Assembly: GCA_041488455.1 (NCBI GenBank) | Contig: JBGPPG010000004.1 | Location: 1 to 64,000 of the forward strand | Direction: 5' to 3' | DNA length: 64,000 bases | Origin: DASQPE01 sp041488455 | Lineage (GTDB): Bacteria > Gemmatimonadota > Gemmatimonadetes > Gemmatimonadales > GWC2-71-9 | Shown: one piece after another, positions 52,579 through 61,116 of the stretch | How positions within the stretch are numbered: the stretch's first letter is position 1 | How the letters are laid out: each line of letters starts with the position of its first letter | The notes under the pieces: generated by a model | What the model was told of the DNA's origin: nothing | The model's database searches: none | Seen by the model: the letters and a program-made list of their open reading frames with translations, nothing else | Position numbers and translations under genes: made by a program

Positions 52579-53073
52579 GTGACATCGAGCAGTAAGCGCC
52601 CTCGGAGCTCGAGGCGCGACTCGGGCCCGACAATCGCGTCCATCCTGGCCCCGATCCACGCTGATTGGATGAGGCGGACTCGCCGGGCGGTAGAGCCTGT
52701 GCTGTCGCCCGAGGCCAGCTTCTGGGACCGCTGGACGACGATCCGGTACGTGGACGACCTATTCGACCACCACTACCGTCACGAAGTCGCCCTGGTCGGG
52801 AGCGTTGTCCCGCTTCTTCCGGCTTCGGTGGCGGCACGCCTCACTACCCTGACCGAGACGCTCGACGAGGCGCTGGCGCGGCTCGATCAGCTGGGCCGCC
52901 GGAGGGGGATGGCCCGTGCCGTGTCGGTGATCGCCCGGGAGTTTCTGGATCTCCTTCAGCTCTGGTGCGCTGAGGTCGAGGAGGCCGTCGGGGAGTTGCG
53001 GAGGAAAGATCTTCCCGAGCCGAGCGAACGACTCCTTGTGGCTCTGGAGGCGGCGGCGACGGCCGAGTCGTGA
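52579..53073 (+). CDS. Helical protein of unknown function, putative stress-regulon member
   Basis: 164 aa; GTG at 52579 with GCGAGG upstream. All-helical: IASILAPIHADWMRRTRRAVEPVL, then a segment with DRWTTIRYVDDLFDHHY rich in His, Asp and Tyr, then long amphipathic helices to the end. The HH/D cluster might bind metal. No family was recognised. It is included in the stress set because of its Pho-box-like promoter. Confidence 0.6.
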   Translation: MTSSSKRPRSSRRDSGPTIASILAPIHADWMRRTRRAVEPVLSPEASFWDRWTTIRYVDDLFDHHYRHEVALVGSVVPLLPASVAARLTTLTETLDEALARLDQLGRRRGMARAVSVIAREFLDLLQLWCAEVEEAVGELRRKDLPEPSERLLVALEAAATAES

Positions 53074-53159
53074 GCGCGCCCTCGGGGCCGTACAGAGGCG
53101 GTGGCTACCGGAAGTACCGCGCAAGCCTGACGGCCTCCGGCGTGGTAAGCGCGACTCGC

Positions 53160-53364
53160 GGAGAGGCTCGGCCACAGACGACCATTCCGCGCGCTCATCG
53201 TCCGTAGAGCGCGCTCCTGCCAATGCATCCGCATCGACGACTTCGTCCGCTACTTCGATCTCCACGCCGATCGGCCGGTCCCGGCTGACACCGATCAGTC
53301 CCTCGGGCGCGCTGTAGGGCTTGGCAGGCAGCGCGTGCGGCACGCGCTCGAGGTTAGCGGCCAC
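53160..53364 (-). pseudogene. 4'-phosphopantetheinyl transferase relic
   Basis: The minus strand reads NLERVPHALPAKPYSAPEG, then LIGVSRDRPIGVEIEVADE and DADALAGARSTDDERAEW. This fits the Sfp-type sequence around the metal-binding G-V-D-I/V-E motif (here GVEIE) and the following helix. The F-N-L-S-H-S segment that should precede it is deleted, and the W-x-x-K-E-A catalytic part is missing because the frame breaks near 53160. It lies next to a gene with a carrier domain that needs such an enzyme. No other feature was seen in the gap 53074-53448 besides this and the promoter below. Confidence 0.4.
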
Positions 53365-53394
53365 TCTTGGCGCCCAATTCCTGCCTCACCACCA

Positions 53395-53400
53395 TATAAT
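53395..53400 (+). promoter_or_regulatory. -10 element upstream of the A-T-TE gene
   Basis: A perfect TATAAT 49 nt before the ATG. No convincing -35 is seen at 16-18 bp and there are no 11-bp TTCA repeats, so this gene appears to lie outside the putative regulon. Confidence 0.45.
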
Positions 53401-53448
53401 GGAAGAACCCAGACCCCCTGACACACCTTTACGCAAGGGCGAAGGTTG

Positions 53449-56271
53449 ATGCATCGGCATGATCCTGCATTCCTGCTTCACGAGCAGTTCGAGGAGCAGG
53501 CAAAGAGAACGCCTGACAGCATCGCCCTCCACTCCAAGGAGGGGAGCATCACTTTTGCCGACCTCAAGGCGAGCTCGGATCGCGTCGCGGGGTCGCTCCG
53601 CGCGAACGGGGTCTTGGACGGATGCTCCGTCGGACTCCACATGGAGCGCTCGATCAACTATGTGGTCAGCGTGCTCGCCATTCTCAAATCGAACAGCGCC
53701 GTCGTCCCGCTGCCTCCATCCTATCCGGCAGGCCGTCTTCGCGACATTCTCTCCTTTTCGGCGCTTGACGCGGTCATTGACGATGAAGACACACCCCTCG
53801 ACCCAGGTCTGAGCAGGCACGTCCTTCATCTCTCCGAGCTGTCAACCGGCGCCGGCGACACGAGCAGTGCTGGTCCGGCGAGCGCCGACCAGCCGGCGTT
53901 CGTCCTTTGCTCCTCGGGTTCTACCGGCACACCGAAGATGATCGTCAGGAGTCATCGGTCCTTCTTTCATCGGCTCAACTGGACCTGGGACAATCATCCC
54001 TACGTGAGCGGCGAAGTGTGTTGCCAGAAATCGTACATGACAACCACTCACGCGATCTACGAGCTCTTTGAGCCGCTCCTCCGTGGCATCCCGGTGCACC
54101 TCATTTCCGATGAAGAGGTGAGAAACCTCGAGTCGTTCTGGGACGCGATCAGGACACGGGGCACCTCCCGGCTCCTCATCGTGCCGTCGGTGCTTCAGGC
54201 GTCGCTGGATATGCCGGGATTTGTCGCGCCACCCCTCAAGGTCCTGGTGCTCATGGGGGAGTACGTCCATCCCAAGTTGGCTGGGAGAGCGATCGAGTCA
54301 TTTCACCAACAGACCAGAATCTTCTCCATTTACGGCAGCACCGAGGCAAGCTCAACGCTGGTTTGCGAGCTGAAGCAGTCCTTCCGAGCGGGTCAGGAGC
54401 TCCCGTTGGGGAAACCGATCTCGCGGGATGTACGGGCCTACGTCCTGGGTACCGACCTGGAACAGGTGGCACCAGGCGAAGTCGGGGTGTTGCATATCGC
54501 GGGTCCGGCTCTTTTCAAGGAGTACTTCAAGAACCCCGAGCTGACCGAGTCAGTGTTCGTCAAAGCCCCTGACCATGAGGACCCTGTATACGACACCCAC
54601 GATCAGGTCCGTCGAATGCCGGATGGCGATCTGCAGTTTGTCGGACGCATCGATCACACGGTCAAGATAAGAGGCTTTCGCGTCGACCTTCAGGAGGTAG
54701 AGAAGACCATTCTGCTGCATCCGGAGGTCAGGCAGGCGGCCGTCGTACTGAGCGAGGGTGACCCGGGAAGCGCCATGCTGCTCGGATTCGTTGCTCCCGG
54801 AACCGTCGATCAGTCGAGCGTGTATCAGGTGCTGAGAGACCATCTCCCTGCCTACATGGTGCCGTCCGTCGTCGTCGGGCTGAGCTCATTACCTCTCACA
54901 CCCGGTGGTAAGATCGATCGCCTGAAGCTCCTGGCAGACTATGCCAAGCGCCCCTCGACCAGTTCCGTAAGTCGAGATCAATCCGAGACTCAGAGAAGGG
55001 TGTCTGAGGTGTGGAGGGATGTACTCAAGCACGGAGATATTCAACACGATAGCAGCTTTTTCGAAGTCGGAGGCACCTCGCTGACGGTGTTCGCTGCGTT
55101 GCACCGCCTGCGAGAGGCGTTCAAACTGGATCGAAGCCAGCTCTCCGATCAGGCCATCTACCAGTTCCCCACCGTCGACGCGCTCGCCGCGTACATCGAC
55201 AGCGTAAAGAGTGGAGGCGCGCCGATTGCGGCTTCGACGAACGCGATCCTGGTCACTCTGAAAAGGGGCGACGGCGGCAGCCTTCCACCATTGTTTGTCA
55301 TTGCGCCTTCCGGCGGTACTGTGGGCGCGTACGACAAACTGGCAAAGGCTCTCAGGACCAAGCGCGACGTAGTTGGGGTGCGAGATCCGTTCATCTGGGG
55401 CGAGAGAGACCCCACGATGGGGTTTCAGAGCTGGGTCGCTCTCTATGTCGGCGCAATTCGGGAGCGACAACCCCAAGGTCCCTATTACCTAGGAGCCTAT
55501 TCGTCAGCAGGGTCATTCGGCTACGAAGTCGCCCGGCAGCTTCGGCGAGTTGGCCAGGAGGTCGCACTCCTGGCTCTGATCGATCCGTTGGGCATCGATC
55601 AGGAGAGCAGACGACGGTTTGGCTACTGGGCGTTCCGGGCGAGGTTCATGAGGCGGTCGTTCATGCGGATCGTGTTTCTGGGGGGATGGTTACGCCGGGC
55701 AATGCTGGGTTTAATACCAGGTGACGGGGCATCGGGGTGCGAAAACAAGAATGCAATGACGAAGGAGCAGTTTCTCCGATGCGCGGCGCGGGCGAGGAAC
55801 AACAAGGCGCATGTTGCCAGCCTCTCGGCATTGCTGGAGCTCAACACAGGTCTCCCCGTCGCTCTTACCGATGCGGAGCTGTCGCAGGTAGAACCGGATC
55901 AGTGCTTGGCTCTGTTGCTTGCGCGGGTGACGGCGGTCGCTCCGGATATTGAGCCGGAGACTATCGAGAATATCGCGATCCAATACTACTGCCTTCAAAC
56001 ACGAGCAATGCAAGGTTACAGGCTCCAGCGCTACGACGGAAAGGTGGTAATGTTTGAGCCGGATGGCCCCCACAAAGGACTCGTGTCTGTCCAGTTCAGA
56101 CCGCATGTGAGAGATCTTCGCGTACGGTATTTGAAGGTCGGCCGGCAATCCGATAGAACGCGAACTGTATCCGAGCGCTTCGCCGAAGGCCTGCGTCCAC
56201 ACTACCTGAGCATGCGTGACGACGAGTTTGTGAAGAGGTTGGCCGAGGAGCTGGAGCCATTGCTGCGATGA
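53449..56271 (+). CDS. Monomodular NRPS-like protein: adenylation-carrier-thioesterase
   Basis: 940 aa from the ATG at 53449. The adenylation domain (10-505) has A3 LCSSGSTGTPK (about 154-164), A5 IYGSTEAS, A7/A8 YDTHDQ and GRIDHTVKIRGFRVDL, and A10 Lys in PGGKIDR. The carrier domain (510-585) has FFEVGGTSL with Ser544 for phosphopantetheine. The type I thioesterase (600-880) has Ser685 in GAYSSAG, Asp712 in LIDP and a candidate His875. There is no condensation domain. At the position of Asp235 of PheA (amino-group binding) the protein has Thr200 (TTTHAIYELF), which suggests a substrate without an alpha-amino group. Codon use is less GC-rich than in flanking genes, a sign of transfer. Confidence 0.9.
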   Translation: MHRHDPAFLLHEQFEEQAKRTPDSIALHSKEGSITFADLKASSDRVAGSLRANGVLDGCSVGLHMERSINYVVSVLAILKSNSAVVPLPPSYPAGRLRDILSFSALDAVIDDEDTPLDPGLSRHVLHLSELSTGAGDTSSAGPASADQPAFVLCSSGSTGTPKMIVRSHRSFFHRLNWTWDNHPYVSGEVCCQKSYMTTTHAIYELFEPLLRGIPVHLISDEEVRNLESFWDAIRTRGTSRLLIVPSVLQASLDMPGFVAPPLKVLVLMGEYVHPKLAGRAIESFHQQTRIFSIYGSTEASSTLVCELKQSFRAGQELPLGKPISRDVRAYVLGTDLEQVAPGEVGVLHIAGPALFKEYFKNPELTESVFVKAPDHEDPVYDTHDQVRRMPDGDLQFVGRIDHTVKIRGFRVDLQEVEKTILLHPEVRQAAVVLSEGDPGSAMLLGFVAPGTVDQSSVYQVLRDHLPAYMVPSVVVGLSSLPLTPGGKIDRLKLLADYAKRPSTSSVSRDQSETQRRVSEVWRDVLKHGDIQHDSSFFEVGGTSLTVFAALHRLREAFKLDRSQLSDQAIYQFPTVDALAAYIDSVKSGGAPIAASTNAILVTLKRGDGGSLPPLFVIAPSGGTVGAYDKLAKALRTKRDVVGVRDPFIWGERDPTMGFQSWVALYVGAIRERQPQGPYYLGAYSSAGSFGYEVARQLRRVGQEVALLALIDPLGIDQESRRRFGYWAFRARFMRRSFMRIVFLGGWLRRAMLGLIPGDGASGCENKNAMTKEQFLRCAARARNNKAHVASLSALLELNTGLPVALTDAELSQVEPDQCLALLLARVTAVAPDIEPETIENIAIQYYCLQTRAMQGYRLQRYDGKVVMFEPDGPHKGLVSVQFRPHVRDLRVRYLKVGRQSDRTRTVSERFAEGLRPHYLSMRDDEFVKRLAEELEPLLR

Positions 56272-56450
56272 GGCCTGGCAGGCAAAACCCCGCAACTACG
56301 TCCACGACCCCGAGCCCCCTCCTTACGTCCCGGCGCCCTGGCGGGATCCTTCCAGCCGCGTCAACGTTGATGGGCGCGCAGCCGTTATGGCCGCAGCAGC
56401 CATCTGGCAACGGCAGTCCTTACAGAACAAGATGTACAAGGGACTAATGT

Positions 56451-56624
56451 ATGAACGTGTCGCAGGCACTTCGTCTCGTCCGCAACAAGTACACGGAAGA
56501 GCAACGGGGAACCCCAACTGGCGCGATCGCCGACGGTTACCGGCAGGCTTGCGAGGCATTTCCGGTGACAATGGCTGTGGCTCATCACATCTTCGCCGAG
56601 GGGTTCAAGCAAGAACAGGGATGA
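56451..56624 (+). CDS. Small protein, unknown
   Basis: 57 aa (MNVSQALRLVRNKYTEEQ, then a helix ending HHIFAEGFKQEQG). Composition is normal for a helical soluble protein. The start lies in an AT-richer stretch without a clear ribosome binding site. It lies in the segment 56272-56883, where I otherwise see nothing beyond spacer. Confidence 0.35.
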   Translation: MNVSQALRLVRNKYTEEQRGTPTGAIADGYRQACEAFPVTMAVAHHIFAEGFKQEQG

Positions 56625-56883
56625 GATCCCCTCTCGAGCCTCGCGCTCGAGCGCATCCACGCCGGCCCAGAGCGCGGCGACGAGCGGTTTGGCCACGGGA
56701 TCGCTCAGCGTTGGGGGCCGGGGAAAGCGCGGATGAGGGCCCTGGGGAAACCCGTCTTAGTGGCGAGCTGCCTAACCCGCGCCTGCAGCCGACAGGCGCG
56801 GCACTCTGGCAGGCCCGCTTGGGGGCTGCCGGTCACTGGCCCCCGCCGTAGCTTTGGCCGTGCCCTAAACACGGGAGGGGGCC

Positions 56884-57237
56884 ATGGGCCAGTTCGCGTG
56901 GACCGAGCAGGTAGCGACCATTAGCTCCATGCTGGACGCCTTGGAATACCAGGCCGCCCACGGCGACCTGGCCACGGCCGGCCTAGAGGATTTCAAGAGC
57001 GCCCTAGACGGCTTGCGGCTCCGGGCCTGGGGACTGCTAATGGCAACGAGCGCGGATGATTATGTCGGGTTTCAGAAAGGGTTCCGCATCCGCCGCGGGA
57101 AAGAGATGTGCCGCGCCCTCGGCGCTGACCTGCGGGCGGGGAAGCTGAGCGGACGCCATCCCGAGTTGCCGGAACTGGGCGCAGCCGCACGCGACCTCGC
57201 GGCGACGGTGGAGGAGGCGCGGCAGCAGGCCTTCTAA
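56884..57237 (+). CDS. Hypothetical helical protein
   Basis: 117 aa; ATG with GGAGGGG six nt upstream. Helical throughout: WTEQVATISSMLDALEYQAA, then LEDFKSALDGLRLRAWGLLM, KGFRIRRGKEMCRALGADL, and a C-terminal LAATVEEARQQAF. No family was recognised. Its place between remnants near a tRNA suggests island cargo. Confidence 0.6.
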   Translation: MGQFAWTEQVATISSMLDALEYQAAHGDLATAGLEDFKSALDGLRLRAWGLLMATSADDYVGFQKGFRIRRGKEMCRALGADLRAGKLSGRHPELPELGAAARDLAATVEEARQQAF

Positions 57238-57456
57238 CTACCTAGCGCCGCCCCGACGGAGTTGAGCGGCGAGGCTGCCGATGACTTGGTTGAGGGGGGC
57301 ACCCATGGCCGACAATGACCGAAAGCTGGGCTTCACGCTGAGCTTCATCGTGTCACATGAGCAGCGTTCGCCGGGACGCGGAGGCCTCGCGATCATACTC
57401 TGTGGCGGGTGGTAGGCTCCCTGACTAATCTCGCCGCCGCACTGAAAGCAGATCAT
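57238..57456 (-). CDS. Small Cys-rich (zinc-ribbon-like) protein
   Basis: 72 aa; ATG at 57456 with GAGAGGA upstream. CFQCGG near the N terminus and a later CSC supply four cysteines in a C-x2-C...C-x-C arrangement, likely a zinc knuckle. The C-terminal half is basic. It abuts the convergent 117-aa gene. Between it and 57712 I see only a degenerate stretch. Confidence 0.42.
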   Translation of the reverse strand: MICFQCGGEISQGAYHPPQSMIARPPRPGERCSCDTMKLSVKPSFRSLSAMGAPLNQVIGSLAAQLRRGGAR

Positions 57457-57712
57457 TCAATTCCTCTCAAGCCGAGGTTCAAGTACCGCCTCTACGCCTA
57501 GCACTTTCCGGGCCAACCAGAACGGCCACGCCCTGCGTCAAGGACGGGGAGTGGCACCCGAAGCTCGTCACCCGGGGCCCCGAGGTTTACCGCTGCAGCC
57601 GCCAAGGCACCCGGCTGGCGCCCATTTGTCGAAGGGATGGCTCATGCAGCTGGAGCCTGGCGGGGCGACGCCCGGGCGGCCAGCTTCTGCCGACGCCCAA
57701 GCGGAGGCAGGG

Positions 57713-57973
57713 ATGAACCAGGCGAACGTGGCGGCGCTTACGGCACTCCTGGTTGAAGTGCTGGAGCCGGGCAACTTGTCGGCGGAGGAGATCGGCGACT
57801 TGGCAGAGGACCTCGCTGCCCATGGCGTGCTGGCGCCCAGCTCGTTGACCGACGAGCAGGCTCGGGAGGTGGTATCCGCCCGGCTCGACTTCGAACCGCC
57901 GGGCACATACACCGTCCGACCCCGGCTCGTCATTGCCACGCTGGAGCGCATCGCGCGGGGCGAGCGGCCATGA
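57713..57973 (+). CDS. Hypothetical helical protein
   Basis: 86 aa from the ATG at 57713, preferred over the in-frame upstream ATG at 57644 because GGAGG precedes it. Acidic helices (VAALTALLVEVLEPGNLSAEE, DLAEDLAAHGVL) are followed by a basic end (TVRPRLVIATLERIARGER). It overlaps the integrase remnant by 4 nt. No family was recognised. Confidence 0.5.
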   Translation: MNQANVAALTALLVEVLEPGNLSAEEIGDLAEDLAAHGVLAPSSLTDEQAREVVSARLDFEPPGTYTVRPRLVIATLERIARGERP

Positions 57974-58254
57974 TCGAGTGCGGGGTAGCGGGCGCCGACG
58001 GAACAAGGTGCGGAGGGGCCGGCGAGAACTCGCCGATCGCAGTAAGCCGGGAACTCGGCCACGGCTCGGAGGAGATGGTCCAGCGGGTTTACTCGCACCT
58101 GGGGCAGGTGCGCCACCTCGCGGAGGTCGTCGAGTACCGGATCGAGCGCACTTCGAGCGGCTCGGCGAGCAGCTCCGGCGGCTCGGGTTTGACACAACGA
58201 ACGTCACAACGGCGGGGCAGGGGAGTGAGAATGAGAAACCCGCCGACCACATAA
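57970..58254 (+). pseudogene. Tyrosine recombinase (integrase) C-terminal remnant
   Basis: The frame contains SRELGHGSEEMVQRVYSHLG, the box with the conserved LGH histidine and the nucleophilic tyrosine of phage-type integrases, followed by the usual C-terminal helix (VRHLAEVVEYRIE). The arginine boxes and N-terminal domains are absent. It ends 30 nt from the 3' end of tRNA-Arg, the standard site for such elements. Confidence 0.65.
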
Positions 58255-58283
58255 GTGATGGCGGGGTGGAGAATTCCGACACA

Positions 58284-58357
58284 TGGGCCCGGCCGGATTC
58301 GAACCGGCGGCCTCTTGCTCCGGAGGCAAGCGCTCTATCCAACTGAGCTACGGACCC
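58284..58357 (-). tRNA. tRNA-Arg (anticodon CCG)
   Basis: 74 nt. The acceptor stem GGGTCCG pairs with CGGGCCC including one G-T. The D-arm has GCTCAGTTGGATAGAGC. The anticodon stem CTTGC/GCAAG encloses loop CTCCGGA with anticodon CCG (codon CGG). The T-arm is GCCGGTTCGAATCCGGC. CCA is not encoded. Confidence 0.97.
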
Positions 58358-58460
58358 GACTGCCGAGCGGCTGAACCTAGCACCGGCGCAGGGTCGTAAC
58401 AAGCCGATGCCGCGCCACACAGGGCCCAACCTCACTCCAACGACGGCAGGACATCGGGTC

Positions 58461-58466
58461 TATAAT
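58461..58466 (+). promoter_or_regulatory. -10 element of dps
   Basis: Perfect TATAAT about 115 nt before the dps ATG. The -35 at 17 bp (CAACGA) is weak, which would fit an activator or an alternative sigma factor. There are no 11-bp TTCA repeats. Confidence 0.45.
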
Positions 58467-58582
58467 ACGGGTGGCGCACGAGGCCCCGCCGGCCGACCTG
58501 CCCACCGCAAGAGCGCTCAAGACTCCGGCCCCGCGCCGGTGACCTTCTTAGCAAGACGACCTCTAGTTCTTAGGAGACATCC

Positions 58583-59146
58583 ATGGCCCGTACCGCTGCC
58601 CCACCGCGCCCCCACGCCCCGTCCCGGAATTCCCAGGAATCGCTGCGGCCGCGCGCGACCAAGCTCTACTCGACCAAGAACGACCTGCCCGAGGCCTCCC
58701 GCATCGAGGCGATCGAGCTCCTCAACCAGCGCCTGGCCGACTGCATCGACCTCCAGACGCAGTGCAAGCAGGCCCACTGGAACGTGAAGGGGCCGTCGTT
58801 CATCGCCTTGCACAAGCTTTTCGACGAGGTGAACGAGGACGTCGAGGAGTACGTCGATCTCATCGCGGAGCGGGTGGTCCAGCTGGGAGGGATTGCCGAG
58901 GGCACCGCGCGCATCGTCGCCCAGCGCTCCGCGCTCATCGACTACCCGCTCTCGCTCTCGACCGGCGAGGAGCACGTGGCGGCGCTGTCCGACGCGCTGG
59001 CCCAGTTCGGCCGCACGGTGCGGATCGGGATCGACGAGATGAACGACCTCCAGGACGCCGACAGCGCCGACATCCTGACCGAAATCTCCCGCGGCGTGGA
59101 CAAGTGGCTGTGGTTCGTGGAGGCCCACCAGCAGGCCAAGGCCTAA
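58583..59146 (+). CDS. dps: DNA starvation/stationary-phase protection protein Dps
   Basis: 187 aa; AGGAG precedes the ATG. The N-terminal basic extension (30 residues) may bind DNA. The ferritin fold holds the ferroxidase residues at the subunit interface: CKQAHWNVKGPSF (His), LHKLFDEVNEDVEEYVDLIAER in two parts (Asp, Glu). It binds and oxidises Fe(II) with hydrogen peroxide and condenses DNA. It overlaps the convergent phosphodiesterase gene by 4 nt. Confidence 0.95.
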   Translation: MARTAAPPRPHAPSRNSQESLRPRATKLYSTKNDLPEASRIEAIELLNQRLADCIDLQTQCKQAHWNVKGPSFIALHKLFDEVNEDVEEYVDLIAERVVQLGGIAEGTARIVAQRSALIDYPLSLSTGEEHVAALSDALAQFGRTVRIGIDEMNDLQDADSADILTEISRGVDKWLWFVEAHQQAKA

Positions 59147-60609
59147 CCTCCGGCGCCGCTGACCGGGCTCGGTGCTTCGGGCTCGGTCGCCGGCGCCAGC
59201 TCGCTCTCACCGTCGAGCGCTCCGGGCGGCGCCACACCGAGCCACGTCAGCATCACCGGAAAGAGATCTACCGTGCGTAGCGGTCCGGCGGGGAGCGGCT
59301 CGCTCGACCACACACCCGTCTGCATGTGGGCCCGCGTCAGGCTGCCGTGGCCGGCGCGGTGCTCCGGAATTTCCCAGCGCCGGCGGAAGTCGTAGCCCGG
59401 CCGAGCCACGACCACGAGGTCCCCGGTGCGGGGCGAGCGGAACTGGTCGAGCAGCTGGTAGGCCGCGTCGGGATAGTCCGCGCTCCAAGTGGCCTCCAGC
59501 CACTCACGGTCGCTCGCCAGCCATGGCCGCCCCACGCCGAGCGGGTCGCCCGTGAGGGGACGGTAGCTGATGGCCGGTCCCAGCCGGCGCACGGCCGCCT
59601 CGCCCTCCCACGACACCACCCGCACGGCGCCGTCCTCGTCCTCCGCGGCGACCAGCGCCACGGAGGGCTCGGCGAGTAGCGCCGCCACGAGGTCCTCGCC
59701 CGACCCGAACGCATTCCGCTGCCGGAGCCGGTCGAGCGGCCAGCGCGTGGTGCGGGGCTCGTCCGGACGGGCATAGACCATCGCCGACCCGTTGCCCGCC
59801 ACCATCACCGCGGCGCGCGGGCTCCGGGTCCAGAGCACCGGGTGGGTCAGCGTGGGCACGCCCCGCTCGCGGAACCACTCGGCGAGATCGAGATGGGTGT
59901 GCACGCGTGCCGAGCCGTGGTCGCTCACCACCAGGATCAGGGATCGGTCCAGCTCCCCCCGCGCGCGGAGTCGCTCGACCAGCCGCCCGATGACGCCGTC
60001 CACCTTGCGGAGGGCGCGGCGCACCGATGGCGCGTCCGGCCCGTCCTGGTGGGTGTATCCGTCCACAGCTGGAAACTGGGCAAAGACGAAGCGCGCCCGG
60101 CCGTCGGCCGCCGCCGCCAGGTGCTGGCCCACCGAGTCATCCGAGGGCTGGTGCCAGCGGGCGAAGTGCGCGACCGCGCCCCAGAGCTTTCGGGAGAGAC
60201 GGGTCGGGTCGCGCTCGGGCGAAAGGCCGCGCGCCACCGGCGTGAAGAGCCCGAGGCTCTCCGGCACCAGCTCGAAGATCGTCCGTACCTCCGGCGCCAG
60301 GTCGGTGTCGAGAAGCGGTGCCTGGTAGCCGCAGTAGCTCCTGAGCGCCGCTCGATCCTGCCACCAGCGGCCGCGGTACGCGCTCCGGTCAAGCCAGCGG
60401 ATCGACGGGATGTTGCAGCGCCCGGGCATGCAGCCCGTCAGGAAAGGGAGATAGGCGACGCTGGTCGTGGACGGGAACGCAGTGATGGCGGAGGCGTGAC
60501 CGCCGCGCGCCGCGATTGCGGCGAGGTGGGGCAGCCGCCCGGCCGCGAGCTCGGCCTCGGCAAGGTCGGGCCGGAGACCGTCGACGAGCAGTAAAAAACA
60601 ACGGGTCAT
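59143..60609 (-). CDS. Alkaline phosphatase superfamily nucleotide pyrophosphatase/phosphodiesterase
   Basis: 488 aa. LLVDGLRPDL carries the first metal aspartate (Asp10) and FPSTTSVAYL the catalytic threonine (48 or 49). DGYTHQDGPD, SDHGSARVHTHLDL and a later AGHGSLT complete the bimetal site. No signal peptide is seen, so it may be cytoplasmic. It would hydrolyse a phosphodiester or phosphonate; the substrate is unknown. Confidence 0.9.
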   Translation of the reverse strand: MTRCFLLLVDGLRPDLAEAELAAGRLPHLAAIAARGGHASAITAFPSTTSVAYLPFLTGCMPGRCNIPSIRWLDRSAYRGRWWQDRAALRSYCGYQAPLLDTDLAPEVRTIFELVPESLGLFTPVARGLSPERDPTRLSRKLWGAVAHFARWHQPSDDSVGQHLAAAADGRARFVFAQFPAVDGYTHQDGPDAPSVRRALRKVDGVIGRLVERLRARGELDRSLILVVSDHGSARVHTHLDLAEWFRERGVPTLTHPVLWTRSPRAAVMVAGNGSAMVYARPDEPRTTRWPLDRLRQRNAFGSGEDLVAALLAEPSVALVAAEDEDGAVRVVSWEGEAAVRRLGPAISYRPLTGDPLGVGRPWLASDREWLEATWSADYPDAAYQLLDQFRSPRTGDLVVVARPGYDFRRRWEIPEHRAGHGSLTRAHMQTGVWSSEPLPAGPLRTVDLFPVMLTWLGVAPPGALDGESELAPATEPEAPSPVSGAGG

Positions 60610-60627
60610 GGCGGCGCCCGGGTCTGC

Positions 60628-60828
60628 CTACTTCTCTGGTGAGGTGCGGCTGGGGCGGAAGGGGTCCAGCAGGGAGAGCCGCGGCGGGAGCGGTCCCGAC
60701 CCCGCGATGCGCTCCTCCAGCTCCACCACCTCGAACTCCATGGTCTTGGCGTCCAGGCCGGTGGCGGCTTTGATCTGCGCCCGCTGCTCGTCGGTGAGGA
60801 CGAGGCAGAGCGATTTGCGTCGGTTCAT
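60628..60828 (-). CDS. Small hypothetical protein
   Basis: 66 aa from the ATG at 60828. MNRRKSLCLVLTDEQRAQIKAATGLDAKTMEF (in parts) leads into an acidic helix (VVELEERIAG) and a Pro-rich end. It lies 18 nt upstream of the phosphodiesterase gene and is probably co-transcribed. The sequence from 60829 to 61116 holds no gene that I can support. Confidence 0.55.
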   Translation of the reverse strand: MNRRKSLCLVLTDEQRAQIKAATGLDAKTMEFEVVELEERIAGSGPLPPRLSLLDPFRPSRTSPEK

Positions 60829-61116
60829 AAGGGGATGATGCAGGCTGGAGGCGCTCGCGCGCAAGTTGCGACCTTGCCCCGGCAGTGCAGCCGGAACCCG
60901 GGCGGGCGCCGGGTTGTTGCGCTAAGGTCCATTCGGCGGCATGCTCTCGAGCCGAGAGCCAATCTGGAGAAAATCGATCAATGACCCAGCTCACGGCGGG
61001 TGGAGCAGTCCAACTTCCCCACGCTGCCACGGGCAAGCGGCTCCGGAAGCTGCCGCTCCAGCCGGGGCTCTCGGTGCCGGCTTAGGGTGATTCACCAACC
61101 ACCTGGAGGTTCCCGC

